From Lachnospira hominis (ex Liu et al. 2021) (GTDB taxonomy: Bacteria > Bacillota > Clostridia > Lachnospirales > Lachnospiraceae), in NCBI RefSeq assembly GCF_014287955.1, contig NZ_JACOPD010000003.1, positions 124,001 through 188,000 on the forward strand: a stretch of DNA of 64,000 bases, given 5' to 3'. This document shows, piece after piece, positions 34,925-45,373 of the stretch. The notes under the pieces are model-generated. The model saw only the letters and a program-made list of their open reading frames with translations. It had not been told where the DNA came from and did no database searches. The position numbers were made by a program, and so were the translations under genes. Each line of letters opens with the position of its first letter. Positions within the stretch are counted from its first letter, which is position 1.

Positions 34925-35621
34925 ACAATGCGATATTGTTCGAGATATTCTTCCGCTGTATGTTGACGATGCTTGCAGCGAAGCAAGCGCAGAGATGGTA
35001 AAAGAGCATTTGAACGCCTGTGCTGACTGTAACGCAATTTATCAGAAATTGCTTTCTCACACGAGCGAAGATGTTCTTCACGAAGAAAGCGAAAGCGTTA
35101 TTATGCGCCATGAGGCAAAAGAAAAGCAGAGAGGCAGAAAAAAGATAACGATTGCTGTTCTCGTTTCCATCGCTCTTTGTATCATTGCAATTTTTACAGC
35201 TCTCTTTCTGTTACCTATAAACATTGCTTATGAGCCTGTCAAAATCGACTTCCCATTTGAGGTTGAAGATGTCGAAAACGTTGAAATGTACCACTATGAC
35301 GGAGTGCCTGCATCAGCAGAAAAGAAAGTAGTTGTTGCTGAAAATGATATAAAGACCCTGTATGATAAGTTCAAGGGCTTATCCCTAAAAGACAAAACGA
35401 CTGAGGAAACTGCCGGAGCAGATGTGACCAGCTTTAGATTTAACCTCTCAGATGGAACAAGCTACGATTTGATTTACGCCTGCTATGGGGTTAAAAACGG
35501 CGAATTGAAGTCAGCAGCAGGCGGTTTTAAGTATTTCACAAGTGCGGATATCGGCTCTTATTGGAACAATTTGAATACGGAACTTGAGGCAATTCCTATC
35601 AATGAGAGTGAATTGCCGTGA
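34917..35621 (+). CDS. Anti-sigma factor with zf-HC2-like domain
   Basis: About 234 residues. The N-terminus carries the His-Cys-Cys zinc motif EHLNACADCN used to bind ECF sigma factors. One membrane helix (about 78-100) follows, then an extracytoplasmic region of about 130 residues with no family I recognise. Start is ATG 34917 (or 34908, closer to an AAGGA). It overlaps the sigma gene, so the pair is translationally coupled. Confidence 0.82.
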   Translation: MSKQCDIVRDILPLYVDDACSEASAEMVKEHLNACADCNAIYQKLLSHTSEDVLHEESESVIMRHEAKEKQRGRKKITIAVLVSIALCIIAIFTALFLLPINIAYEPVKIDFPFEVEDVENVEMYHYDGVPASAEKKVVVAENDIKTLYDKFKGLSLKDKTTEETAGADVTSFRFNLSDGTSYDLIYACYGVKNGELKSAAGGFKYFTSADIGSYWNNLNTELEAIPINESELP

Positions 35622-35646
35622 GCAGATAGCAAACCCAGCCGAGCCT

Positions 35647-35751
35647 GTCAACGGTCAAGATGAACGGCGCAAATGCGCCGCCGTTGACAGCCCCGCCCGT
35701 CTTTGCTGTTCGGTAATCAAGAGGGCGACAGCACAAGATGCTGCCGCCCTC
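35647..35751 (+). repeat. Two strong hairpins after the anti-sigma gene
   Basis: GTCAACGG (35647-35654) pairs with CCGTTGAC (35681-35688) around an inner CGGCGC-AAAT-GCGCCG stem. A second stem, GAGGGCG with CGCCCTC, spans 35721-35751. They may terminate the cargo operon, although there is no T tract. They mark the switch to GC-rich DNA. Confidence 0.6.
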
Positions 35752-35779
35752 TGCCATTATTCAGAAAGGGGGATTTTCC

Positions 35780-36238
35780 ATGACCGAACACGAAAAGTAT
35801 CAAGAACATATCCGGCATACACACGATGCCTTTTGCAAGACTGTTATTCGCCACGCTGCCATAGACGCAGCCCGGAGCATACGGAGCCGCCGCAAGCGGG
35901 AAATCTCGCTTGAATATCTGATAGAAGAAAAACACTATCCATTCAGTACCACAGATAAATACTTTGCGGAGCAATCCGGCATGACCAGCTATCCGCTTTT
36001 CGTCTGTGGTCAGATGGTGCTTTTGGAAAGTCCAGAGCTTGCCGCAGCCCTGTCCGCACTATCACAGATGGAACAGGAAATCATTTTCTTGTACTACTTC
36101 CAACGATTGACGCATAGGGAGATTGGACGGAGATATGGACGGGCTGGCAACACAACCGGGCGGCGTATTCAGATGATTTTACGGCGGCTACGGGCAGAGT
36201 TGGAGGGTTTGTCCTATGAGCCAGCTACTTCCCTATGA
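35780..36238 (+). CDS. Sigma-70 region-4-like regulator of the mobile element
   Basis: 152 residues from ATG 35780, behind AAAGGGGGA. The C-terminal part (LSQMEQEIIFLYYFQRLTHR, then EIGRRYGRAGNTTGRRIQ) is a sigma region 4-like helix-turn-helix. The N-terminal half is charged and polar. Such proteins are standard in clostridial conjugative and mobilizable elements, where they are thought to regulate transfer genes. Overlaps the next gene by about 23 bp. Confidence 0.8.
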   Translation: MTEHEKYQEHIRHTHDAFCKTVIRHAAIDAARSIRSRRKREISLEYLIEEKHYPFSTTDKYFAEQSGMTSYPLFVCGQMVLLESPELAAALSALSQMEQEIIFLYYFQRLTHREIGRRYGRAGNTTGRRIQMILRRLRAELEGLSYEPATSL

Positions 36239-36413
36239 GACAATCGTTAAGGCAAGCGAGGGCGACCCGGAAGCTGTTGCCGCCGTCCTATCCCATTATG
36301 CGGGATATGTCCGCTCTTGTGCGAAAATGGACGGACAGATTAACACGGATATGCAGGAGCATATCGTCAGGCAACTGATAGAAAGCCTGTTGAAGTTCCG
36401 CTTTGACCGCTAA
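36216..36413 (+). CDS. Small helix-turn-helix element protein
   Basis: 65 residues. LPYETIVKASEGDPEAVAAV, then LSHYAGYVRSCAKMDGQINT is the conserved HTH_16-type pattern found beside the sigma-like gene in Tn916-related and mobilizable elements. It overlaps the preceding gene. The regulatory target is not known. Confidence 0.78.
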   Translation: MSQLLPYETIVKASEGDPEAVAAVLSHYAGYVRSCAKMDGQINTDMQEHIVRQLIESLLKFRFDR

Positions 36414-36470
36414 ACAGAAAAGTTGTATAATTAGAGCCTGACAAATTAAACTTCAATGAGGGTAGAGCAA

Positions 36471-36881
36471 ATGGAACAGATTATCAATTATAGAGACATA
36501 CCCACAGATAAAAGGATTGACATATTAAATGCTCTTGAGCGAATAGGTTTTTTTCCGGCATACGGCGGCGTGAGAACAATGCAGCAAATTATGGAAAAGT
36601 CAGTTCCAGGTTCAGGCCCACAATTCTATTTCGTTTTCCGTGAAAATGAGTTGATAGGGTACAATTTTCTCATTGGGGACACTAAGAAATATAAAGCGTT
36701 CCCATGGCTTGCTATTAGCAATATGGATGAGCAGAAGTTGACTGTTTGTGAAGAACTGATGAAAATACAAATTGCCTTTTTTGAAGAACTCGGAATGCAA
36801 AAGATAGCAGATCATTGCGTTAGGATTATGGAAGATTACAGAAAAGGAATTGGAAAGCGGAAAGAAAGCGATTGCAGATAA
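36471..36881 (+). CDS. Unknown cargo protein
   Basis: 136 residues; GAGGGT precedes ATG 36471. I do not recognise it. Soluble, aromatic-rich, with PQFYFVFRENELIGYNFLIG in the middle suggesting a mixed alpha/beta fold reminiscent of a small GNAT-like or immunity protein, but with no clear catalytic motif. It sits between the regulators and the transfer region of the element, the usual cargo position, and its base composition is lower in G+C than the mob genes. Confidence 0.6.
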   Translation: MEQIINYRDIPTDKRIDILNALERIGFFPAYGGVRTMQQIMEKSVPGSGPQFYFVFRENELIGYNFLIGDTKKYKAFPWLAISNMDEQKLTVCEELMKIQIAFFEELGMQKIADHCVRIMEDYRKGIGKRKESDCR

Positions 36882-36899
36882 ATTCCATTTGAAAAACGG

Positions 36900-37320
36900 C
36901 TGACAATTTAATACCGCCGCCCATCACAGCGGCAGATAAGCAGTAAATCTTGAAAAGGTTTACTGCTTTTTTTGCGCCCATTTTCAAAAATCTTTGGCAA
37001 ACCACACCGCCGGATTGTTGTAGGGAGCAGACAGGGAAAATAAAAAAATTTTCGCTGCGTTTGCCAAAACGCCCCCTTTTCACCGTTGTAGTGGTGAACA
37101 GCGGGCAGAACACGCCGCCGCAATCGCTATATTGGTGGAGCAAGCCAGTATATCCGCAAACCAGAGCCGCCGAGGAAAGCGGTAGTTTTTTAGAGCAAGA
37201 TTCTACCACGGTGCCAAAATCCGCATATCTGCGGTTTTGCCCCTTTGGTAAATCTTGTTGGGGAGTGCCTTCCCCAAACCCTGCTCATGCGCCCTGTCGG
37301 GCGAGAAAGGAGGTCAACGC
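36900..37320 (+). other. Non-coding region with probable oriT
   Basis: 420 bp directly before mobC without a credible gene. It contains inverted repeats CCGCA-TATC-TGCGG (37221-37234) and TTGGGGA-GTGCCT-TCCCCAA (37258-37277), plus GCCC-TGTC-GGGC. Origins of transfer usually lie just upstream of mobC/relaxase genes and have such repeats next to the nick site. The exact nick position cannot be read off. Confidence 0.5.
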
Positions 37321-37719
37321 TTGAAGAAAAAATACAACACACCCCACCGCTGCCATGTGGTCAAAACCCGCATGACCGAGGAAGAATACGCCGACTTTAC
37401 CGAGCGGCTGAAACACTATGACATGAGCCAAGCCGAATTTATCCGGCAAGCCATTACACGGGCGACCATTCGCCCCATCGTTACCGTTTCCCCGGTCAAT
37501 GATGAACTGTTGTCCGCCGTTGGCAGGCTGACCGCCGAATACGGAAAAATCGGTGGCAACCTCAATCAGATTGCCCGCGCCCTCAACGAGTACGGCACAC
37601 CATACAACGCCCTGTCCGTTGAAGTCCGCGCCGCCATTTCTGACCTTGCTGCCTTGAAGTTTGAAGTCCTGCGAAAGGTAGGTGACGCTGTTGGCAACAT
37701 TCAAACATATCAGCTCTAA
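37321..37719 (+). CDS. mobC: MobC-like relaxosome accessory protein
   Basis: 132 residues, starting at TTG 37321 with AAAGGAGGT 6 nt upstream. An N-terminal ribbon-helix-helix-like segment (VVKTRMTEEEYADFTERLKH) and the C-terminal MobC signature GKIGGNLNQIARALNEYG are clear. It binds oriT and helps the relaxase open the strands. It overlaps the relaxase gene by 38 bp. Confidence 0.88.
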   Translation: MKKKYNTPHRCHVVKTRMTEEEYADFTERLKHYDMSQAEFIRQAITRATIRPIVTVSPVNDELLSAVGRLTAEYGKIGGNLNQIARALNEYGTPYNALSVEVRAAISDLAALKFEVLRKVGDAVGNIQTYQL

Positions 37720-39310
37720 AAATGCGGATTATGGCGCAGCCGAGCAGTACCTCACCTTTGAACATGACGAGTTTACCATGAAGCCCACCCTTGATGAAAA
37801 CGGGCGGCTCATGCTCAGGGAGGACTATCGAATAGCCACGCTGAACTGCGGCGACGAGGATTTTGCCGTTGCCTGTATGCGCTCCAATCTCCGCTATGGG
37901 AAGAACCAGAAGCGGGAAGATGTAAAAAGCCACCACTACATTATCAGCTTTGACCCACGGGACGCGGTGGACAACGGTTTGACCGTAGACCGGGCGCAGG
38001 CGTTGGGCGAGGAATTTTGCCGGAAGCAGTTTCCCGGACACCAAGCCATTGTCTGCACCCACCCGGACGGACACAACCACAGCGGCAATATCCATGTGCA
38101 TATCGTTATCAATTCTCTGCGGATAGAGGAAGTTCCGTTCCTGCCTTACATGGACAGACCGGCAGACACCCGCACCGGGTGCAAACACCGCTGCACAGAC
38201 GCGGCGATGGAATACTTCAAAGCCGAAGTCATGGAGCTGTGCCACCGGGAAAATCTCTATCAAATCGACCTTTTGCATGGCAGCAAAAACCGCATTACCG
38301 AGCGTGAGTATTGGGCGCAGCGGAAAGGGCAGGCAAAGCTGGACAAGGAAGCTGCTGCCTTGCCAGCCGAGGAGCAGCCAGCCAAGCCCACGAAGTTTGA
38401 AACAGACAAGGAAAAATTGCGGCAGACCATACGCACCGCGCTGTCCTCTGCCGCAAGCTATGGCGAGTTCGCCGCCGTTCTCTTGCAACAGGGCGTGACT
38501 GTCAAGGAGAGCCGAGGGCGGCTATCCTACCTCACGCCGGACAGGACAAAGCCCATTACCGCCCGCAAGCTGGGAGATGATTTTGACCGCGCTGCCGTTC
38601 TTGCCCTTTTGGAACAGAACGCCCACAGAGCCGCCGAGCAGACCGCAACCGTACCCGAATACCCCCGCAACATAAGGGAGCGTTTGCAGGGCAAAAAAGC
38701 TGTCCAAACCACCCCGGAAAAGGACGGTATTCAGCGCATGGTTGACCGGGCAGCGAAGCGAGCGGAGGGAAAGGGCGCGGGCTATGATTGCTGGGCGGCA
38801 GTCCACAATCTGAAACAAATGGCGGCTACCGTTGCCGCCTACGGGCAGTACGGCTATTCGCCGGAGGAGCTGGACGCAGCCCTTGTATCCGCCAATGCGG
38901 ATTTACAGGACAGCACCGCCAAGCTGAAAGCCCTGGACGCTGCTATCCGGGAGAAAAAGGAGCTTCAGACACAGGTGCTTGCCTATGCCAAGACCAAGCC
39001 TGCCCGTGACGGTCTGAAAGCGCAGAAAACGGAAAAAGCCCGCAGCGCCTACCGGGAACGGCACGAAAGCGATTTTATCATAGCGGACGCAGCCACCCGT
39101 TATTTTCGGGCGCATGGCGTTTCCAAGCTGCCAAGCCATAAAGCCCTGCAAGCGGAAATCGAGCGGCTTACCGCCGAAAAGAACGCCCATTACAACGAAT
39201 ACCGGGAGAAAAGAGCCCGTGTCAAGGAGCTGCATACCGTGAAAAGCAATCTTTCTCAAATCCTGCAAGGCGAGAAAGACAGAGAGAAAAAGCACGAACA
39301 TGAGCGTTAA
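37682..39310 (+). CDS. Relaxase / mobilization nuclease (MobP-like)
   Basis: 542 residues from GTG 37682. The N-terminal relaxase domain has a catalytic Tyr candidate in the first 30 residues (KNADYGAAEQYL), and the histidine triad in CTHPDGHNHSGNIHVHIVIN. The C-terminal half is a long charged coiled-coil region (for example KDREKKHEHER at the end). It should nick oriT and pilot the strand into a recipient using another element's secretion apparatus. Confidence 0.88.
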   Translation: MTLLATFKHISSKNADYGAAEQYLTFEHDEFTMKPTLDENGRLMLREDYRIATLNCGDEDFAVACMRSNLRYGKNQKREDVKSHHYIISFDPRDAVDNGLTVDRAQALGEEFCRKQFPGHQAIVCTHPDGHNHSGNIHVHIVINSLRIEEVPFLPYMDRPADTRTGCKHRCTDAAMEYFKAEVMELCHRENLYQIDLLHGSKNRITEREYWAQRKGQAKLDKEAAALPAEEQPAKPTKFETDKEKLRQTIRTALSSAASYGEFAAVLLQQGVTVKESRGRLSYLTPDRTKPITARKLGDDFDRAAVLALLEQNAHRAAEQTATVPEYPRNIRERLQGKKAVQTTPEKDGIQRMVDRAAKRAEGKGAGYDCWAAVHNLKQMAATVAAYGQYGYSPEELDAALVSANADLQDSTAKLKALDAAIREKKELQTQVLAYAKTKPARDGLKAQKTEKARSAYRERHESDFIIADAATRYFRAHGVSKLPSHKALQAEIERLTAEKNAHYNEYREKRARVKELHTVKSNLSQILQGEKDREKKHEHER

Positions 39311-39484
39311 AAACCGCCCCGAAACGATACCAAAACGGGGATATGCCCTGCACCCTATCCGCAATACTGCCCACCTTTGAAACGGGGTGCACAGCGCAGG
39401 AAATCCCCGAAAATGACACCGAGAAACTACATTTTTACCGACCTATCCGCTTATACCAGCGGAAACGGCAGAAAGGAGCGAGAA

Positions 39485-39679
39485 ATGCCACGCATGAGCA
39501 AAAAGCGGCGGTTGGAATGGAGCTTTTTCCTCAACCACCGAAACCGTATTACCTACAATGACCTTTGCCGGGGCTGCACACACGGCTGCAAGCAGAGCTT
39601 CCGGGCGATTATCGTCCTCTGCCCCCGGTATTTCTCTAAGAGATGGAAACACAGGGAGGACACCGCCAATGGCAGATAA
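39485..39679 (+). CDS. Small cysteine-containing element protein
   Basis: 64 residues from ATG 39485, behind AAAGGAG. Basic (MPRMSKKRRLEW), with CRGCTHGCKQ in the middle that could bind a metal. Located between relaxase and replication gene and overlapping the latter's start by 11 bp, which argues for a real gene. Function unknown. Confidence 0.55.
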   Translation: MPRMSKKRRLEWSFFLNHRNRITYNDLCRGCTHGCKQSFRAIIVLCPRYFSKRWKHREDTANGR

Positions 39680-40409
39680 CCGCAAATATTACTACCTCAA
39701 ACTGAAAGAAAACTTCTTCGACAGCGATTCCATTGTGCTGTTGGAGGACATGAAAGACGGGATTTTGTATTCCAATATCCTCTTGAAGCTGTACTTAAAA
39801 TCGCTGAAAAATGGCGGCAGATTGCAGCTTGACGAGCATATCCCCTATACCGCCCAGATGATAGCCACGCTGACCCGTCACCAAATCGGGACGGTGGAAC
39901 GGGCATTAGCCATCTTCCAGCAGTTAGGGCTTGTGGAGCAGCTTGACTGCGGGCTGCTTTATATGACCGACATCGAGCTGATGATCGGTCAATCCTCTAC
40001 CGAAGCGGAACGGAAACGCGCCGCAAGGCTTGAAAATAAGGCACTTTTGCCGCCGCGGACAAATGGCGGACATTTGTCCGACATTCGTCCACCAGAGATA
40101 GAGATAAAGAAAGAGATAGATATAGAGTTAGAAAAAGAGGGAGAGTTAAAGGGACAAGCCATCGCCCGCAGCTATGGCAGATATGAGAATGTATTTCTGA
40201 CTGATACGGAGCTTTCCGAACTGCAAGCGGAGCTGCCCGAAAAATGGGCGTACTACATTGAGCGGCTTTCCGGCTATATCGCGTCCACGGGCAAGAAATA
40301 TAAAAACCACGCCGCCACTATCCGCAGATGGGCGGCAGACGATACCGCAAAGGCTGCCCCGAAACAGGGCATACCCGAATACGCCTGCAAGGAGGGCGAG
40401 AGCTTATGA
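39669..40409 (+). CDS. Replisome organiser-like replication initiation protein
   Basis: 246 residues from ATG 39669 with GGAGG upstream. The N-terminal 110 residues (YYYLKLKENFFDSDSIVLLE, DGILYSNILLKLYLKSLKNG) are the phage replisome-organiser N-terminal winged-helix domain. A linker with a K/E-rich stretch follows, and a C-terminal domain resembles DnaD-like tails. It overlaps the DnaC-like gene by 4 bp. With that gene it should load helicase on the excised circle. Confidence 0.82.
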   Translation: MADNRKYYYLKLKENFFDSDSIVLLEDMKDGILYSNILLKLYLKSLKNGGRLQLDEHIPYTAQMIATLTRHQIGTVERALAIFQQLGLVEQLDCGLLYMTDIELMIGQSSTEAERKRAARLENKALLPPRTNGGHLSDIRPPEIEIKKEIDIELEKEGELKGQAIARSYGRYENVFLTDTELSELQAELPEKWAYYIERLSGYIASTGKKYKNHAATIRRWAADDTAKAAPKQGIPEYACKEGESL

Positions 40410-41245
40410 GTAATCTGTTTACAGAACGAGTTTTGAATATGGCGGCTGTTACCCCACAGCCGGAGGACTACACGGGCGAGGACGGACTGCTTTACTGCGG
40501 CAAGTGTCACACTCCGAAAGAAGCCTACTTCCCGGAAAAGCAAGCCGCCCTGTTTGGGCGTGACCGCCACCCGGCAGAATGTGACTGCCAGAAAGCCCAG
40601 CGTTTGGAGCGTGAAGCCGCCGAACAGCGCAGAAAGCACCTTGACACCGTGGAGGACTTGAAACGCCGGGGATTTACCAATCCTACCATGCAGGAATGGA
40701 CTTTCGCCAACGACAACGGGAAATGCCCGCAAATGGAGATTGCACACTTCTATGTGGAGCATTGGGAAATCATGCGCGAGGAAAATATCGGCTATCTGCT
40801 ATGGGGCAAGGTCGGCACAGGAAAAAGCTATTTTGCCGGGTGTATCGCTAATGCCCTCATGGAGCAGGAAGTCGCTGTCCGCATGACGAACTTCTCTGCG
40901 ATTTTGAATGACCTGACCGCCAGCTTTGAGGGGCGCAACGAGTATATCGAGCGTCTTTGCCGTTTTCCTCTGCTTATCATTGATGATTTTGGAATGGAGC
41001 GCGGCACAGAGTACGGTTTAGAACAGGTCTACAATGTGATTGACAGCCGCTACCGCAGCCGCAAGCCCTTAATCGTTACCACCAATCTGACATTGGACAG
41101 CCTGCAAAATCCGCTGGACACCGCCCATGCCCGGATTTATGACCGCCTTTTGGAAATGTGCGCCCCTATCCTCTTTACGGGAGAGAACTTCCGCCGTGAA
41201 ACGGCGCAAGCCAAGCTGAACAGACTAAAAGAATTGATGAAATGA
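40406..41245 (+). CDS. DnaC/IstB-like AAA+ ATPase (helicase loader)
   Basis: 279 residues. An N-terminal zinc finger-like part (CGKCHTPKEAYF ... CDCQKAQ) precedes the AAA+ domain: Walker A WGKVGTGKSYFAGC, Walker B LLIIDDFGMERGTEYG, sensor 1 IVTTNLTL. ATG 40406 overlaps the preceding stop and has GGAGG in range. Confidence 0.87.
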   Translation: MSNLFTERVLNMAAVTPQPEDYTGEDGLLYCGKCHTPKEAYFPEKQAALFGRDRHPAECDCQKAQRLEREAAEQRRKHLDTVEDLKRRGFTNPTMQEWTFANDNGKCPQMEIAHFYVEHWEIMREENIGYLLWGKVGTGKSYFAGCIANALMEQEVAVRMTNFSAILNDLTASFEGRNEYIERLCRFPLLIIDDFGMERGTEYGLEQVYNVIDSRYRSRKPLIVTTNLTLDSLQNPLDTAHARIYDRLLEMCAPILFTGENFRRETAQAKLNRLKELMK

Positions 41246-41257
41246 AAGGAGTTGCCT

Positions 41258-41449
41258 ATGGCAGAGAACAAGCAGAACACCACCCCGGAACGCCGCCCGG
41301 ACTGCGTGACAGAGATCCGCATGGGCAACACCGTCCTTGTCGTTTCCGGCTTTTTCAAAAAAGATACCACCGACACAGCAGCCGATAAGATGATGAAAGT
41401 GCTGGAGGCGGAAGCCGCCGCAGGACACAAAGCCCAGCTTTCGCCCTAA
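41258..41449 (+). CDS. TnpW-like small transposon protein
   Basis: 63 residues from ATG 41258 with AAAGGA upstream. TEIRMGNTVLVVSGFFKKDT followed by TAADKMMKVLEAE is the pattern of the TnpW proteins encoded next to TnpX-type recombinases in Tn4451-like elements. Its role is not established. Confidence 0.75.
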   Translation: MAENKQNTTPERRPDCVTEIRMGNTVLVVSGFFKKDTTDTAADKMMKVLEAEAAAGHKAQLSP

Positions 41450-41553
41450 CGCTACAAGCCGCACAGAAAAATCGTCATTTTACCGGGCGGTAAAGAAGCA
41501 GAAGCCGCTATACAGACAGCCGCCCCATGTGGTATAATCGAAATACGGAATAG

Positions 41554-43191
<1,638 letters not shown>

Positions 43192-43278
43192 CCGCCTGCC
43201 CTATCCGATACCAAAGACAAGTACCGGATAGGAAAGGCAAAATTTTTTACACTTCTATTACTTCTTTATCACACATAA

Positions 43279-43749
43279 GCAAAAGGAACAGGCTTGTCAC
43301 AGGCATGTATGCGGGCAATGATTTCCGCAGATTCATCTATGAAGCAGGCAAAAGTGCAGGGTAGTATGGCAACACAGATGGAAGGAAGAGCCGGTGTGCT
43401 TGAGTCTGAAATCAAGCAGGATGCTGGAAAAGGCAATACCGAAAAGAAAGAAGAAGAACTGGCAGATTTGCAGGCAAAAGTGCAGTCTGCAACAGTATCA
43501 CAGATGTCTTCACTTTCAGATGCAAATAAATCTATGGAAGAAGCAGCAAAGGCAGACAACCGTACAGATGCAGCAGAAACAAAGAAGGATCAAACGCAGA
43601 AAGCAGAGAATACACAGGAAAATGCAGATACGGCAACAGATGCATCAGAGAATGCAGATGTTAAAACAGAAACAGCAGAAACAATAAAAAATCCAGCATC
43701 AGAAAGTGGACAGTCGGTAGTATATACACCGATCGATATACGTTTATAG
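43279..43749 (+). pseudogene. FlxA-like protein gene, 3' part
   Basis: Reading from the GCAAA junction, the frame continues AKGTGLSQACMRAMISADSS, a coiled-coil region (RAGVLESEIKQDAGKGNTEK), and a T/E/N-rich tail to the stop at 43749. It has no ribosome site of its own at the junction, so it is the cut-off C-terminal 156 residues of the gene that starts at 33837. The low-complexity tail ends with VVYTPIDIRL. Confidence 0.78.
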
Positions 43750-43770
43750 TTCGGAAAGGAGGCTGGTGTT

Positions 43771-44526
43771 ATGTCAGAAATCAAAAGTTTTAGTGATTAT
43801 ACAAGTAAATATAACAGCAATGTAGATTTTTCAGCGTTGTTTAGTGGAACGTCAGATAGTTCATCAGTAGGCAATACAAATATGCTTTCTGATTATGCTG
43901 CAATCAAAAATGGAAGCTATGGAAAACTTATGAAAGCATATTATGCAAAACAGGATGCTGAAAAATTATCGGGAAAAGGTGATACTTCACAAAAACTTAC
44001 CTTGATGAAAACAAGTGCAGATTCTCTGAAAAAATCAGCAGATGCTTTGAATGACTCTTCTCTTTGGGAAAAAAAGAAAATAAAAAAGAAAGATGAAAAA
44101 ACGGGGGAAGAGATTGAGGTAGAGGATTATGACTGGGATAAAATCACCAAGGCAGTAAAATCTTTTGTTGAAGATTATAATGATGTAGTTAAGGAAGCCG
44201 GAGAATCTAATACAAAGGATGTATTGCGAAATGCTTCATGGATGACTGGAATGACAGACAAAAACAGTAATATGCTTGCCAAAATAGGTATTACCATAGG
44301 AAAAGGAAACAAGTTGGAATTAGATGAGGATGCTTTAAAGCAGGCAGATATCAGTTCGCTGAAAACGGTCTTTACAGGATATAATTCTTTTGTAAGCAAA
44401 ATATCGCAGAAAGCAACTGGTATATCGAATGCTGCAAACCGGGCGAGTGCAACCTATACAAATAATGGTACATACTCTAAGACGGATTTTTCTTTGACAT
44501 CAAGCAAGATAGATAAAGAAGTATAG
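43771..44526 (+). CDS. FliD-C-terminus-like protein without signal peptide
   Basis: 251 residues; AAAGGAGG precedes the ATG. The second half (NMLAKIGITIGKGNKLELDE, then DALKQADISSLKTVFTGYN) resembles the C-terminal domain of flagellar cap protein FliD. The N-terminal half has an SLKKSADALNDSSLW helix and a K/E-rich stretch, but the D2-D3 domains of a true cap are missing. Follows the FlxA-like gene by 21 bp, in the putative LytTR-controlled operon. Secretion by a flagellar-type route is speculative. Confidence 0.65.
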   Translation: MSEIKSFSDYTSKYNSNVDFSALFSGTSDSSSVGNTNMLSDYAAIKNGSYGKLMKAYYAKQDAEKLSGKGDTSQKLTLMKTSADSLKKSADALNDSSLWEKKKIKKKDEKTGEEIEVEDYDWDKITKAVKSFVEDYNDVVKEAGESNTKDVLRNASWMTGMTDKNSNMLAKIGITIGKGNKLELDEDALKQADISSLKTVFTGYNSFVSKISQKATGISNAANRASATYTNNGTYSKTDFSLTSSKIDKEV

Positions 44527-44555
44527 AAAGTGTGGACTAACTTAAGGAGGTTGCT

Positions 44556-45347
44556 ATGAAAGTTCAAGGAAATAGGTATATTAATAATCCAGAGATGATA
44601 AAAAATAAGGTTGAGAAGAAAACAACTGTTTCTCAGAATATTATTTCGGAGGATGATGTGAAAATCAGTGATTCAGCAAGAAAGTTAGTTGAGACTGCTC
44701 GTGATAAAGTCTCAGATTTTCAGGCAATGCATTTTTCGTCAATCAATGGAGAGATAAAAGAAATACCAGCAGAATACAAATGTGAAAATTTATTCAAATT
44801 AGATTTGAAAGCAGCTTCCATTTCTGGAGAACAAAGTGCGTTTGAAGGCTGTTTGGAAAATCAGTCAGAGGTTTTTGGAAAATGGCTGGACGAAAATGCT
44901 TCTGAATATTTGACAGAAGATGAAATGAAAGATTTAAAAGAGAAAATTAATACAATGACAGCAGATATGGACTCTTTAAATGCCAAAGAGGGATATAGAG
45001 GAACTTCCTATGAATCCGTATTTTTGTTAAGTGCAAGTGAAGCGGGACTAAGGAAAGTAAATGAAATGTATGTTCCAGAGCAATTACAAGCAGGTTTTTC
45101 AGACATGATTGACGAATATGTTCATTTTAATGATTCGGCACGTAATTCTATCATGGAGAAAATGACACCAGATTACATGGTTGTTGGAATTGGAAGCAAA
45201 ACAGATCAAAAATTATTTTGTAATGAAATGAAAGACCGTTTAAATGATTACTATGGAAGCAGGTATGAATTAAGAAATCAGCCAGAAGCTGTTGAAAGCA
45301 GAGTAAATAATATGTTGAGTAAATTACAACATATGTTTGGCATTTAA
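44556..45347 (+). CDS. Unknown protein of the FlxA-like cluster
   Basis: 263 residues, strong AAGGAGG site, 29 bp after the preceding gene. The N-terminus (MKVQGNRYINNPEMIKNKVE ... VKISDSARKL) resembles the disordered, short-motif starts of anti-sigma-FlgM-like and other flagellar-associated proteins (ISDSARKL pattern). The rest is helical and acidic. It has no signal peptide or membrane segment. I cannot name a family with confidence. Confidence 0.6.
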   Translation: MKVQGNRYINNPEMIKNKVEKKTTVSQNIISEDDVKISDSARKLVETARDKVSDFQAMHFSSINGEIKEIPAEYKCENLFKLDLKAASISGEQSAFEGCLENQSEVFGKWLDENASEYLTEDEMKDLKEKINTMTADMDSLNAKEGYRGTSYESVFLLSASEAGLRKVNEMYVPEQLQAGFSDMIDEYVHFNDSARNSIMEKMTPDYMVVGIGSKTDQKLFCNEMKDRLNDYYGSRYELRNQPEAVESRVNNMLSKLQHMFGI

Positions 45348-45373
45348 TGTTAAAAAAGGGTTTGGAGAATAAT

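Noticed and set aside
35584..35974. Overlapping frames around the hairpins after the anti-sigma gene
   Set aside because: They consist of stem-loop sequence and shadows of the sigma-like gene.
37583..38488. 301-codon minus-strand frame opposite the relaxase gene
   Set aside because: A long antisense frame is expected in GC-rich coding DNA; it has no RBS and the plus-strand relaxase has clear motifs.
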